Shown: positions 24,186 through 37,334, numbered from the stretch's first letter. The stretch is 64,000 bases of DNA from Sweltsa coloradensis (GCA_024449915.1 JAMZAV010001281.1:1-64000), one strand, 5' to 3'. A program made the numbers and translations. Notes: generated by a model not told the origin, from the sequence alone.

Positions 24186-27100
24186 GTTCGTGTGGTATAT
24201 TCTGTCTAAGAGTTTTGGTTTGTATTTTTGTAAAAATGAGGATTTTAATCATTATACTTATTGGCAACGGTAAGAAATAATAATTAATACTATTTAATTT
24301 GTTTATATTTTATATACTGTTTTTTCCTATCATTGTCAAGTGTAAATCGCCACTAACTAATCTCGGATGTAAAAAAGTAAAGGTAGTCTTGTAGTAAAAG
24401 TCAGACGGCTAGAACTCACTGGGACCCAGCGAGCTTCATCATGTTAAGTAATGTTTGCAATTGTCCTGCCTGTTCTTTGGTAAAATATGTGTTGCCAGTT
24501 CTAAATAGCAACTTCTTGCATGATTATAAAATAATAATGCTCAACTTCCTACATGTATAGGGGTGTGGTTTCACGTCCTAACCGCCGAGATCCGTGTACC
24601 ATCAAGTACATAATTATTACCATGCCTTCCTAAATAGTTCCTGCTGCTGTACGTGAAGTAAGGCTACCGCTCTGATTGGGCGTGCGTGAGCGTGAGCGTG
24701 TATACACACGAGGCCTACTCCCACTCGCCACAAAGTTTGATTAATGAGCAATGCGTTTTGTTTGCTGGATACACCATGCAAATGCATTCCTGCTAACTAG
24801 TTGTATGATAGCAAACAAACAGCTTGTTTTACATACCAGTGTAACTCTATCTCTGGCATTCCCGATACCACAAAGCAGGCCGCGTCTGGTTATTGTGCCA
24901 AATAGGAGGGTGACAGCCGAGTCCTCTCAGTCTATACATCTGAGAGGCGTGCACAACCTACATGCTAATAACATTGATCGCCCTGTACTTCGTGGGACTG
25001 ATCACAGAGAGACGACGGAGCGAATTATTTTCTAGTATAATGCATCGCTGGCTTCTTAATCTGGATAGGCCGTTTAGTAGAGAGCTATTTCTATATCCGG
25101 ACTGTCTGAAGCTGTCGTGCTGTAGCATTTCACGCATCCGCTATTTCAATAGCGCACAGCTCAAGCGAAACTTTCACAAAACTGAACATTTAAATCAGAA
25201 TTCTCATTACAGAGGGCTGCGATGTTAATTCCAATATGCTAAAGATGATTAGTTGAAGGTTAAGGAAAATAAACTATTTACCAAATACATGCCACATGTT
25301 TGTTTCTAACCCCACATACGAATAGTAGTGTATATTATTATCTCATATTAATACTTAAGTTTTTTTGTGTCAGTGTTTAAGTTATGTATGAATTTAATGT
25401 TGCTTGAACACGCAGAAGGCGTAGAGAATTTGAGCACACAATTAAGTTTCCTCAGTTTTTTTTTTACGAATGACTCATCAGACTCATAAAGAAAAACGTG
25501 GACATTTCCCCCAGAAAGTTAGCGAACAAACCGTTGGTTCATTTTTATTAATGCGATCCGTTTTTGCCCTTTGTGGATGTTGAAATGTGGCCTCGGGTCT
25601 CGGAGGACAGCCGCGCGATTTACGCGTCTGCAAGTGAAGAGCGAACAAGGCGCCAGAATCCCTGAATGCATGGAGCCAAGCAGCGCAGACATGCTCGCGG
25701 TGTAGGGAGAGTACACCGGGAGCAATCAGGGACACTTCTCTGCGAGCATTTGTTTCTTAGGGACATGCATTGGACCGAAAATCAAAATTATCAATAAAAT
25801 ACATTACACGCATTTCCAAAAAAATTAAATTGCCAACCTCCGCTTGAGACGTTTTGTCTTCGTGTCACAATCACCTGCAGTAAAGCTAGTCAATTGAATA
25901 TATTATCCTTTTCCAAGATAATAGAAATAACAATTGAATATATGGATCCATTTCGTTAGAAGCCAGCCACTAATAGAAGTAATTTGTCCCTTCTTTGTTG
26001 GCGGTTTTTTCCTCGTCGCGATCTTATTTATTAGGACGTGTCTCCTTCTGTGAGATACCATAGTCTCAAGAAACTGCACTGTGACACGCGGTAGCTCACC
26101 TTCGCCATCAGAACTTCTGCCGCCTTGAGTCCAAGGAAATACTCACATAGAACTGACAACCGTTTAATAACACAGTCGACACATACTCGTGATTCGTAAC
26201 ATTCTTATAGATCCATGGCAAATACTTGTCACCTCTTTTGCTTTTTAAACACATAAACAAGTATTTTTTTTATGAATGATCTTTTCCTCAGGGAAAATCA
26301 ATCTATGTATATTGTACAACAAAAAAGGTTTGCACTTTGCTCTCTAGGTCAGGCATTTTAAAAGTGGCGTAAAATTATACAAGCAATGCACTTTGTAGTA
26401 GAAATACAAAAATACGGAAAAGTTATAAGTTAGTTTTTAAGTTTTAATGAACCCTTGTACTACTGTTGTGAGAAAAGTTCAATTAAAAGTAAGGAATATA
26501 TTTCCATTTCCAACGATACAATATACACGTCTTATAAGTGTTTCTGCTCGTTGGTCTAGAGTGTTCATTAAAGAGCCTTGTTAACGAGTCCACTTTTTAT
26601 AATTCCCTAGTCCCCCGCCAACAGTCCACCCTCGTTAACTGACCTCCTAGGAGGGAGTCCCGTGTCGACACGCCCAAGGTGTACGTTTGTTTCCCGAACC
26701 ACGAGGGAGATGTGAACAAAATATCTCAGTTTCTAGTTGAAGCAGAAACTCCCACGTACAATAATTGGTTGTACTTACTTGGTCAACCCACTAACACGAG
26801 TGCAGGGTAAACCACATCCACCCCTTGCATGTGGGTGGAGGGTGGGCCCCCAAATACCGGCTCTTTTGCTGAGTTTTGTGTAACTTTGGATGTGGTGAAC
26901 TTCATCGCGTCTTTGTCCTTATACTCCATAATAAAGCATAAATGCCATCAGTATCAGACGTAGTGTAAAGTGAGCAATAATGACATATACATTGTCAGAG
27001 CATTTTTCTAATACAAATCGGGTAGCATCAAGTAAAGAAGGATATTAATAATGACAAGTGTTTTAATCGCAATAATAATATAATAACTACGCCATTTCAC

Positions 27101-28795
27101 ATGTGAGGGTTTCGCAGGTCAGGTTATCATTATAGTTTAAATTAATTCTTTAAAATGGCCGAGTTACAAGAAAGAGAAGTTGGACAGAGTAGGCGAATTC
27201 GCGGTAGGTATACAAACGAACTCACGACCTACAAAATAAAGTCATTTCATAATAAGCTTGGGAATATAAGCATTGTTCCCTTGCGGTATCGGTGCCCTTT
27301 GACAATTTGACTTATGGATTTATTCCCGTAACAAAGTTGTACCTTTTCTCACATGATTTGGGCTAAAATGTCACGAATATTAGGCAAAACTTCTAGGTAA
27401 TGTCTTGCACATTTCATTTAATAACAATAATGGAATTGAATGAAAAAAGTACTAAAGACATTCATAAGTAACTACGACAATGAAGACAATGTGTGATAAC
27501 CAACGCAAGGCAAGATACTGCAAGGCCTGGAATACTAGGCAGCCACAACTGTTATAGGACAGCCTGTCATAAACTGCTGTTGGGTTTGCCAATACCTAAT
27601 CCATAATATATCAAACAATAGATTACAGACTCCGTGTTGCATCGGAACAACCGTAGGATCATTGCGTCAATCACTGTGTCAAATCCATGGCCTGAGCTGA
27701 TGTAGAGAATGATTCCGTGTGCGTGTGTGTGTAGTCGCCCCCCCCCCCCCTCTCAGACTGTACGACGTTAATAGAAATCATCTTCCTTTTCTTTTACTAG
27801 TATTATTTTGTTGTATTATACATTTGTTATGATGATATTTATTTTATTGTCATTAAGTTGTGCAAACCTAAGTCAAGAGAAACAGCACTGTTTGTTTGTA
27901 TCGATCTGCCATTTCGCGTCAGTACCATGAAAAAAGATCGGTTATATTTACTAAACTCGCAACTAGCTTTTAGATACATGATTTTATTAATTTAAATAAA
28001 CAGTGAAGTATATAATATACGATAAATCAGTTTTTGTTGACTGTGACGTTTTCAAACATTACAATACACTTTATCACACAAACCATTCAATAACTGGAAT
28101 TAACATTGATGAACAAACAATTGGGGTACAAGAGTGTTTGATGATAGTATACTAGAAAAAGGTGAGCCAAATAATTAAAATCAAACAAAACGGCAATTTT
28201 AAAAATTAACTAATACAATTTCATTAAAACATACAATAATGCAAGAAAAAAATGTGTCCCGCAGCAGCAAAATAGCTCGATTGATATATAGAAGTGCAGC
28301 TTTGTGAAGCTCGCGGTTTTTGGCCCAAACCCCGCCATTTATTGTAATTGAATTTAAATGGCATTTTGTCAATGAAGACTTAATATTCAGAGTTATATGG
28401 TAAGTAAAATAATGAACTTTACAAGTGAAAACCATCACAGTTGCTAAGGGAGTTGGTCCCCGGTAAACTTATTGGCAGCGTTGGCGTGACATGATAAATG
28501 AGTGAATACCTTGGTGTGGGGCTTGTAACACGATTTTATTTTACAAACCATGTGTGGACTACAATATTGTACGCTCGGATGAAAGAAGAAAGATTGTGGT
28601 TCTCTGCCAGAGTTATTTCTTCGAGCACCACAACGAAGGTGGCAGTGCAAACACTTGTTTCTGTTTTACATTTCTCCTGAGAAACCTGTCCAAGGTGCTA
28701 AACATGTCTCCCTTCAGGCGCCACACTAGGTATAATGTGTTGTGAAGGGAATGTCCAAGGGTTTAGTTAAGAAAACCTTGAGAAATACTACTCAG
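24186..28795. other. About 4.6 kb without a recognised gene
   Basis: Mostly AT-rich, with locally higher GC at 25490-25740 and 26600-26860 where short ORFs overlap on both strands but show no domain. A C13 run occurs at 27738-27750 after a GTGTGTGT tract. No transposon ends were found by eye. Confidence 0.5.
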
Positions 28796-28807
28796 TCATA
28801 CAGTACT

Positions 28808-28872
28808 GCCGATGGCTAGATTCAAACCCGTGGCCTCTAGAATCGGAGTCTCGTCGCTCCTCTGTCGGCTTT
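28808..28872 (-). repeat. tRNA-like sequence next to a piggyBac-type MITE
   Basis: The minus strand reads GCCGACAGAGGAGCGACGAG, then CTAGAGGCCACGGGTTTGAATC. GGTTTGAATCT (complement of 28819-28829) is a B-box-like sequence, and the ends GCCGA and TCGGC can pair as an acceptor stem. The A-box is poor. It lies 13 bases from the TTAA of the element at 28889. Confidence 0.5.
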
Positions 28873-28884
28873 GCGGGAACAACA

Positions 28885-29390
28885 TTAACCCTTTCAGTAC
28901 CGAATTAAATTGGTCAAAATTACGTTATTTTAAGAAATTATTTCAAATCACTAATTTTTTCTAAGTATTTTAGTGTTTTTAAAATATTTTTATCGTGTTT
29001 TTTAAGGAATTTGAGGAAATTTTGGATTTTGATAAAAGATTTAGTTTAGGTAAAGATGTAAATTTGATGTACATTCCTAAAACAAGACTTTTTTCGGAAT
29101 TTATTTTGCATATTTTACATTTTTTGTATCCCAAATAGAAGCAATACTAGAAATATATTACTTTTCCGAGACAAACCTAATTTTTCCCATTTTTAGCCTT
29201 TTCGCAGAGGTGTATTTTCATATTTTCAATCTTCTCTGAGAAAGGCACTTTTCGTCCAATCGGGACGAGGAAAAAATTATTTCTTTTTTATGCACGAAAA
29301 AAATGGGGTAAATTGAAAAGACTTAAAAAAAAATTTAGAAAGTTAATGTCCATGATCATGAGCAAATGGGTCTGATTCTGAAAGGGTTAA
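28885..29390. mobile_element. piggyBac-type MITE, TTAA-flanked
   Basis: The element 28889-29386 starts CCCTTTCAG and ends CTGAAAGGG and is flanked on both sides by TTAA (28885-28888 and 29387-29390). TTAA target duplication plus CCCTTT-type termini are diagnostic of the piggyBac superfamily. At 498 bp with an AT-rich, ORF-free interior it is non-autonomous. Ends are intact, so insertion may be moderately recent. Confidence 0.85.
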
Positions 29391-30949
29391 AACAATTCAA
29401 GGAATATTACCAGGGGTGTTGGGTGAAATGGGAATCCCCCTCCAAAGAACTTGAAAACATCTGTGCACGAGTTGGCCACAAGGAGTAGCTTCCAAGATGA
29501 TTAAAATAAAAGAAGGTGCAATTTAACCTTTTAACCCATCTGGACCGAGGTAGATATGATGCTATGAAACGAAGTAGCAACGAAACAGTCGAGATAATAA
29601 TTAAGTCAACTGAGGGGAAAGGGAATGTGGCTTTGGCAAGTAATTGCAAGTTTCATTCAACACGAATCATCTCAATGTGACAAAAGAGTAAAAACATTCA
29701 GAAAGCCAAGTATAGAATCCAACAAGTGTGTTTTAATCTCAGGCAGAAAATATTATATAATACGATTAAAAAGCTTTTCAAAACACGCCGAATAACCGCA
29801 AAATGGTTCAACATTTACAGTCCTTCCTTATCTTACTTGAAATTCACATAACTAGAAACGTGAGTATGAAGAAAATACAACACTGGTGAAGTGAAAGTAG
29901 AGGTCATGATGGAATGGAAAGATGGCGGTGAAAGGTTGTAAAAGTGTCAGAAAACAAACTAAAATGTGGGTCTTATAACTTGGGAAGTTCGTCGGTTCAA
30001 ATACACCAGATTCTCACTTCATTGATATTGTTAAATGGAAATAATGTTTGTACTGTTTCCATCAGAAAACACAACTAATAATTTACATAATGAATTACAG
30101 ATAGAAGTAAATAAATAATTAATAACAAAACAGATTTTTTATTTCACTAATGCTACCCGCTGTTGTATCACTCTACAGGTGACAACTAGGTTATTAGGGT
30201 GTTAGGGAATGTCCTAGGGCTGTTTAAGAGGACTGTATCTCAGCTGAAGAAAACCTTGGACAATTAAAGTAAAATCATGTTCAGAAGGCGATCATTGAAC
30301 AGAGAGAAGTTGCCCGTTTCTTTCTAACGCCCACTCTTGCTGGCATGCAATCATTTGTACAGAAATCTAAGCGAGAACTAAGCGGGCAGTGACAATTCAA
30401 CGCGAAGTGTCGAGTGTCAGCCAAAGCGCCTGGCGAAAACAAATTGCTTTAACTGAGCTCGCCGAATACTTGGCCAGTATACACATCATGTTTTAATGAG
30501 CTCCGCTTCAATTGATTGCTAAGTGGAGTCGAGGGTGCAAGAACAGCCTCGGGGGCGTGACGATGTCCAGCCCGAGAGCGATCGCTCGGGCCTCGCCGAA
30601 ATAAAAACAAACCAAGCTTTAAAACACCAGAGTGGGGAGCGTGCGTGGCTGCAAATAATTACAGTTTACCACCGACACCAACATTCTTGCGCCCACATTG
30701 CAGGGCTTAGCGATATTGATCATAAACGGGTATAAAACGTCCGGGCGTATGTCAAGAAGGTAATACCTTGCAGATTACTGATGTAGCTAGCTCCGCAATA
30801 ACTCGCGGTCTCGTCGTATCGACACCGACACCTGCAATCCTGACTGAAGGTTCTATCCTAACTTCCTAAGTCAACAGGAGAGTTGAGGACTGTCACATTA
30901 GAAGTAGCCTGTGGACTTCCCTACCGAATCTATATGTAGCAACCGACAG
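29391..30949. other. No gene recognised
   Basis: Mixed-composition sequence. A 70-codon frame at 30523-30735 in a GC-richer patch has no recognisable domain. AATCC.GACTGAAGGTT occurs near 30837 and again near 31007, a short direct repeat bracketing the tRNA-like segment. Confidence 0.5.
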
Positions 30950-31005
30950 TGTTGGCTCGAGCTCTGATTCGGGAGGTCCTGGGATCGAATCCCGTCGTGA
31001 CCGGC
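30950..31005 (+). repeat. tRNA-like fragment with B-box
   Basis: GGATCGAATCCC at 30982-30993 sits in GGTCCTGGGATCGAATCCCG, a good T-arm. Upstream TTGGCTCGAGCTCTGATTCGG is a partial D-arm-like stretch. Probably a tRNA-derived SINE head. Confidence 0.5.
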
Positions 31006-31170
31006 AATCCGGACTGAAGGTTTTCTCAGTCGTTAAAGCGTATGCAAGGGATTGAGTCCGTAAGCATGTTGTTTCATGGTGAGCTTTCGGAAGGGCAGCA
31101 CTTGTGAAATGAAGGATCTCTGATAACTGATATAGCTATACAGTTCTCAAGGTAAATACTTCTTCGAGCG

Positions 31171-31189
31171 ACCCGGCACCTCCACCAAA
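31171..31189 (+). repeat. Dispersed 19-base motif, copy E
   Basis: Exact ACCCGGCACCTCCACCAAA preceded by TTCGAGCG. Confidence 0.85.
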
Positions 31190-31291
31190 TGTGCCGCGGT
31201 GATGATATGACTCTATAGTTGCACCTACTTTCACACAGCCCTTAATTTACTTCTGCTTGAGGGGTACATGCATAGGCACACATTATGTGAG

Positions 31292-31316
31292 GTTATTATT
31301 ATTATTTTTATTATTA

Positions 31317-31381
<65 letters not shown>
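31292..31381. repeat. (TTA)n microsatellite
   Basis: About 30 TTA/ATT units with a few T insertions at the left. It ends exactly where the Helentron-like copy at 31382 begins, and the repeat resumes after it at 31976. Confidence 0.95.
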
Positions 31382-31975
31382 GAGCGAGCGTAGCGAGCGT
31401 CTCCACTTGACTCTTATGGCTCGAATGTCTTGTTTTTTTTGTTTTTTTTTTTTTTTTTTTTTTTTTGTTTCTTTCTGTTTACAGCGCGGGTACAGGTCGC
31501 ACCGTTTCTCTGATCGACCTGAAATTTTGCACACATGTACATACCACCTAGGCGGGTTGCTGTATAGTTTTTGAACAAAATCCGATCGTTGGTTATAAAA
31601 AATAAAATATAAAAAAAATAAAAAAAAATAAAAATGTACCGATCGTTAAGAAATTTTGAAGGTTTAATAAGTACAACATTCTCTGCTATTTTCCAAACTT
31701 TCAGCTAAATCGGTCAAGACCTTAAAGACTTATTGTTAATCATAATTCGAAAAATGATGTTAAAAAATGAAGGAGGCAGTGAAGATACAAAGATACACTT
31801 TAGAAGGCATGACGTGAATTAGAACAACGCAAAGATGTTGGAATAGTATAGTGTACAATGTCAATATCCAGTTAGGCCTACACTGTGTGGTGGGCCTTAT
31901 GGGAATGTCGTACTCGGGTCATGTTGCACGTGCCGGTGCTCGCTCAACAACGCGTCCAACTGAGCGTTTTCCTAG
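31382..31975 (+). mobile_element. Helentron-like non-autonomous element inserted in TTA repeat, copy 1
   Basis: Begins GAGCGAGCGTAGCGAGCG and ends GCTCGCTCAACAACGC, GCGTTTTCCTAG at 31975. GAGCGAGC and GCTCGCTC are subterminal inverted repeats; AACGC (31949-31953) and GCGTT (31964-31968) form a hairpin seven bases before the end, followed by CTAG. A T-rich run lies at 31433-31466. The interior (GTACAGGTCGCACCGTTTCT, GACCTGAAATTTTGCACACA) recurs in the copy at 31990. TTATT flanks both ends. The layout fits Helitron/Helentron-derived elements; no Rep-helicase ORF is present. Confidence 0.65.
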
Positions 31976-31989
31976 TTATTATTATTATT

Positions 31990-32377
31990 GAGCGAGCGTA
32001 GCGAGCGTCTCCACTTGACTCTTATGGCTCCAATGTCTGTTTTTTTTTCTGTTACTGCTTCGGTACAGGTCGCACCGTTTCTCTGATCGACCTGAAATTT
32101 TGCACACATGTACATACCACCTAGGCGGGTTGCTGTATAGTTTTTGAACAAAATCCGATCGTTGGTAATAATAATAAAAAAAAATGTTCCGATCGTTATG
32201 AAATTTTGCAGGGTCAATAAGTACACCATTCTCTCCTATTTTACAAATTTTCAGCTAAATCGGTCAAGACCTTAAAGACTTATTGGTATGTAACATTATG
32301 GGAATGTCGTACTCGGGTCGTTGTTGCACGTACCGGTGCTCGCTCAAGAACGCGACGGGACTTAAGCGTTTTCCTAG
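31990..32377 (+). mobile_element. Helentron-like non-autonomous element inserted in TTA repeat, copy 2
   Basis: Same start, interior and end as the copy at 31382, about 200 bp shorter because the T-run is reduced and some internal sequence is missing. The end has hairpin AACGC (32349-32353) with GCGTT (32366-32370) and CTAG at 32374-32377. It is separated from copy 1 by only TTATTATTATTATT and is followed by TTATTATTATT. Confidence 0.65.
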
Positions 32378-32800
32378 TTATTATTATTATTTATTTATTT
32401 ATTTATTTTTTACAATCCGTATGATTTTCTCATGCATGCAAGGTGTGAATCTATGAACAATATTCATTTAACAGAATAGTAATGAGAGTACCAGCATGGT
32501 TGTAGAAGAGAAAAAAAGATAGGGCAGAGCCCCATAGCATGGCATGCCTGTTTTACTTATGGGAATGTTAGATAATTAAAACTAATACGTTATCACTAAA
32601 CATAAAACAATACTTCGTTACAATAAAATAGAGAAATACAACAAAATCATAAATCATTATTAAGTTACAATAAAATAGAAGACATTGACTACACTTAAAA
32701 TGGTACTGATAAAATAACAAACATTACATTATTGCATCTACATTGATAGGCATACAACCAATCTAACTTATAACCGTCATAGAACTTTACATGAATGATT
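32378..32800 (-). repeat. TTATT tract and reverse-oriented LINE 3' fragment
   Basis: A TTA/TTTA tract (32378-32408) leads into sequence resembling 3942-4190 (AGGGCAGAGCCCCATAGCATGGCATG, then AATTAAAACTAATAC). On the minus strand this is a 3' UTR ending in a TAA-rich tail. No coding portion is visible. Confidence 0.5.
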
Positions 32801-33655
32801 TAGGCCATGCCAGGATTGTGAGAAATGAAAACTGTATAGCCTACTAATGAGAATAAAAACCAGTCTTAATTGTACCACAATCCTCCACAAACATCTTGAG
32901 ACAACCAAGAAGGGGAGTATACTTTGCATACGCCATTCTCAGTATACTCAGTACTCGTTCTATACCTGGTGATTGCCAGAACATAATGTCATGTCTCATG
33001 CAAGTTTGTAATCATCGCTTTCTTAGCGAACCGCATCTTTGATAGAAGGAGAGTTGGTGGGGTGACCTTTCTAGGTGAAACCCTTTTTCCAACCTCTTCT
33101 TGTCCCTACTGTTTGCATTTCTGGTTTTTGTCTTCAATCGCGTCAATCGACGCGTATATGTTCCTTTAACCTGCCATCATCTTGTTTTACATTCTTTCTT
33201 GGCTTCTCTTTATATATCCTAATTTTTCTGGTGCATATAGAGCCATCCATCTAAAGAAAAGAAAAAGTGAGGTTAGGTTCAGTCAATAGAGATGTGGTTA
33301 CTCGCGTAGCAATAATTTAATTTGCGATAGCAATGAAATAGCTTCATCTATCATGATGGAATCTTAATTATGTACATCTAACTATGTAATTAATTATAAA
33401 ACAGCTCAGTCAAGTTTAAAAAAAATTCCAATTCCAAATCAAAAAGGTTCATGTTTTGGTAGTTTGCACATCGCAACAATCACCATATCTCAAACAAGTG
33501 ATTAAGGCTATTGAATTGGAAAGTATGGTAATAAAATGGTGTGCAAGAATAATTTATGACTATAATGTAAGATACAACTTAGAAGTTAGTGTTGATTTTG
33601 TTGGTCGGGAAACACTCCCGAAGGTGGAACTGATAATGTAATAATCCAGGAATCC
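32801..33655. other. No gene recognised
   Basis: AT-rich spacer without identifiable elements. Confidence 0.5.
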
Positions 33656-33760
33656 AACTCGAACGGGACTTGAACCCGGGTCAATTCAGATCTATAATCC
33701 TGCACTAATGCAGAGTTTAGTGAAGTGGAATCCACTTCAAGTCCCGGCAGAGTTGGGGTT
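33656..33760 (-). repeat. tRNA-like fragment with B-box and internal hairpin
   Basis: The minus-strand complement of 33665-33677 is GGGTTCAAGTCCC, a B-box-like T-arm. A second, oppositely oriented ACTTCAAGTCCCGG lies at about 33735-33748, so the segment can fold back. No good A-box. Confidence 0.4.
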
Positions 33761-36508
33761 TTAATGTCTGGATTATTAAACATTTTGTAAAAGTAATATA
33801 AATGATAAAATAGTAGTAAATTACCTTTAAAAATAAGTCCCTTCTTCAGATTTTATTAAGTTACAGCATGGAGATTTTCAATCAGCTAGCGAAGAAAGAC
33901 GCTAGGGGCAATCACAAAGTATTCACTTCGTCAATAAGACCTCGTAGAACGGCAATAAGTGATTCTAAGATTGAGTATGTGGAACAATCTCTGAGCTTCT
34001 TCTCTCTCTCTGAAACTACGCAGCATTATTCTGGACGATTTCAACGAAATGTGGACGAAATTGAGCTGTCATCGCCGCGTGGAATGTGGCGGTCAGTTGG
34101 GGAGCGTTATTTAGCTCCACTGAAGTAGAAATATGCGCTGTCTCCTTCCTCTGTGCATGGAGGGGGGAGGGGGGAGTGAGATTGATTTCGGTTTTTCACT
34201 GTCAGGAAAATGGCGACATTCACCGGCCATACGGAAAGTTCAAACGTGAAAGCATGTCGGTCGTGAAAGTTACATTTATTTAAATTAGATTTGTTTTAGT
34301 GGAAATGGCAGAACCACTTTTCTATATTTAGTGATTTTATGAAATTGGGAGTGAATATTTTTGTGAAATTTTTTGATGTTTTAGAAAAGTTTTTTCGTTC
34401 GACTTTCTGTTTATTTCTCGACTGTTCCTGGGGAATTTGTTTCTTCTCAAGACACTGTCAAATATTATTTATTAATGCTGGAAACTCCCCCTCCCTGTCA
34501 AACCATCTTATCACTTATTTAGAAACAAGAGACGGCAGATTGACAACGCTATATAGCGACTTGTTTATTTATATAGCAACTATCGGCACACTGTACTCAG
34601 ATTGGCCGTTGTCAGGTACAATCATATCACCCTTGCCGAAGCACATTAGAGGCATAAAAGTAAATTGTTTACTAGAATTATTCATGAAAGTTTTATCGCC
34701 AAGCCGATACTTTGTCGTCCTGTCAGCTATGTTTTATTCCTGATGTAGCTATATGACTCACAAAAGAAAAGAAATTGCTGTTTGTTTTTCAGCTCCATAT
34801 TTCTTATTTCTCTCTTTATATTTTCATATAAAATGTCAAAAGTTGGAAACTTGTAAGCGAAGTGTCACTTCACATTTCGAAAGATTGGAAATGCAGTGAG
34901 ACGGTGAGGTCGACAGAGCCCTGGTGACAATTTGTACATAAAATAACTTTATATCGTAAGTTGAGTTGAATAAGTTTGCTTTATGATCTGTGGAGAGACA
35001 AAGAGGCACGGCACGGGCACAGAGCGCCCGGAGGGTAGGGCCCACGCTCGAGGGTTAGAGCTTAACCCCAGACGCGCATTAATGTACAGCTTAAGCTTTA
35101 GTTTCTCCTCCACTTAAAGGTTTACTTAATGCGACGCAGAACTGCGGTCTACAAACCGACTAGGGAAACCTTCCTCCTCTCCTCGGACTAAATAATAGAA
35201 ACTCCAATTGATTTGACAACGAACGGGCACTTTGTTCGCGGCATCTAGGTCAGTTAAACGTCACGGGGGTAGGTTTATTTTCTGGCGATGAGAATTCAGG
35301 GTGCAATAAAAACTAAATAGGTTTTGTGTTCTTCTATCAGCAAGCGAAGTGCAGATAAAATATCCACGACGCCGGACAGAAACAAGCGCACTCCGGAGAA
35401 GTAATCCGGTATAAAATTACATCCGGTATGGATGCGCATTATTAATATCCCAGCTCTCTGCTGTGAGTGAGTCAACAACCCCGAGCGAGGAGTACACAGC
35501 TTCAAGGGGTTCTAGTTATAGATAGGAGCGCCTCTTCCCAATCATAGTCTCTCCAGCAATACTCTGTGTGACTTGCAGCCATACTTCTAAGAGAAGATAT
35601 CCATCGACCTAATTTTGATTTGTTTTCATACATCCCAGAAAGATTTTCAATAAGACATCTTCAAGAAAGACCTCAATTTTAGAGGATGTTAAAGTCTATT
35701 TTAAACCTATTTTAAAATAATAAAATATAAAAGGATGTCATACAATCAGTGGTAGAGCCAAATTACTATTGAACTGATGTGGAAATGACACCAATTTACT
35801 ACAGTTACAGCGTCTAGGTTGCTTCATTAACTAGAAGAAGCACCGTCATCGTGAATCTCGTAGCAGCATCGCGAGGTCTATTCTGACACGAGTTTCCAGT
35901 GTAGTCAATTATAGGCATCGTAAATCAGCGGCTCAAACAGCTACAACAACCAACTTAGTTGTTCCCGAGAAAAATCCAGCCTACTCGTCTTAAAGGGGGG
36001 AGGGGAGATTTCCTCAATCCGATGTTTTGATTCCTAGTTACGGTGTGCCCATCTGGGCGAACTAAGCGCACAAGATAGAACTGTGTGGATTGTGATCGAG
36101 TATGTGTGACTATCGACTATCTATTATTCACGGCAGCAACACCCCTCCCCCCCCCACCCCCACCCGGCCATCCCACCCATCTTCCCCTTTCCACACCCTA
36201 CACCCATTCCCGTTCAAATCCTGGTTAGTTTCGAACTTTTTATTGTCGACAACTGGTCTTTACACGCTACCCCACAGTAAAATGCACACAATACCATGCA
36301 GTAACACATCACATAAACTGCTACAATGATGTTGGCAGTGTCTCAGATCTTCCCATGTATTATGCACCGACGAACACAAATGCACGGCCCTTAGATATAG
36401 TAGGGTACAGAAGAGGAGGTAACCGATTGCTTTTTTGAAACAACATTAATTAGATATTAATTTGGGCCGTCTTCTTATTAGGAATTGAATAAATCTATTT
36501 TACTTTAA
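33761..36508. other. About 2.7 kb without a recognised gene; C-rich run
   Basis: Open frames at 33868-34128 and 34339-34743 have no recognisable domain. 36141-36187 is strikingly C-rich on the plus strand (ACCCCTCCCC.. through CATCTTCCCC), so the minus strand could form G-quadruplex structures. Confidence 0.5.
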
Positions 36509-37276
36509 TTGGATGAGCGAAGCGAAGACTTCAATTTCACTGACCCCCAAAAAATTTAGCTCGGGTGTTTTTTTTTTTTTTTTTTTTTTGTTTGTTTGTT
36601 TTTCTGTCTGTTTGTTAACTCTCTACCAGGCAAACGGCATATCCGATCTTAATGAAAATTTGACAGGACCTTCGAAATCTCTGAACTTAGAGGTGTATTG
36701 TTTTTGGGTACAATCGAAGAAATATTTCTCATGAATATCGTACTTTTACGATTTTTTTCGATTTTTAGTGCGATATTTTCGTGACATTTGGGCCAATTCT
36801 GACCAAACGGGTGGGGCTACAACGTTCATATTATACATGGACATTAAGGTTATGGTGATGTAGTACCTTTTGAAAGAAAAAGTTGAAAAAGTTATCCAGA
36901 ATCTATAGAAATAAAGCTTTTAATATAAGTTTTTGATTTTTTGTGCGATATTTTCGTGCCATTTGGGCCAATTCTGACCAAACGGGTGGGGCTACAACGT
37001 TCATATTATACATGGACATTAAGGTTATGGTGATGTAGTACCTTTTGAAAGAAAAAGTTTAAATAGTTAGCCAGAATCCATAGGAATAAAGCTTTTAATA
37101 TAAGTTTTTTACGGTAAATAATACCAATTGACAGGTAACAAAAGAAACTTGACAACAATCACCTACAATGCATAGGCAGCAAAACAAAGAACTTGCAAAA
37201 GTAAAGATATCCCATGCAAACTAAAATTTTTAAAAAGCTCATCCATCAACGCGGCGGGACTTTAGCGTTTTCCTAG
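36509..37276 (+). mobile_element. Helentron-like non-autonomous element
   Basis: Starts TTGGATGAGCGAAGCGAAG and ends GCTCATCCATCAACGC through GCGTTTTCCTAG at 37276. GGATGAGC and GCTCATCC are subterminal inverted repeats; AACGC (37248-37252) and GCGTT (37265-37269) make the terminal hairpin. The interior includes a T-run with GTTT repeats (about 36570-36605) and two tandem copies of a roughly 145-base segment containing CCAAACGGGTGGGGCTACAA (near 36803 and 36977). This is the sense-orientation relative of 5802-6550. Confidence 0.7.
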
Positions 37277-37334
37277 TATTTATATTTATATTGATATCTA
37301 AACAGATATGACCAGCACAGTTGTGTTTAATCGT

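Noticed and set aside
34339..34743. 134-codon plus-strand ORF
   Set aside because: Hydrophobic, low-information composition with no recognisable domain or splice context.
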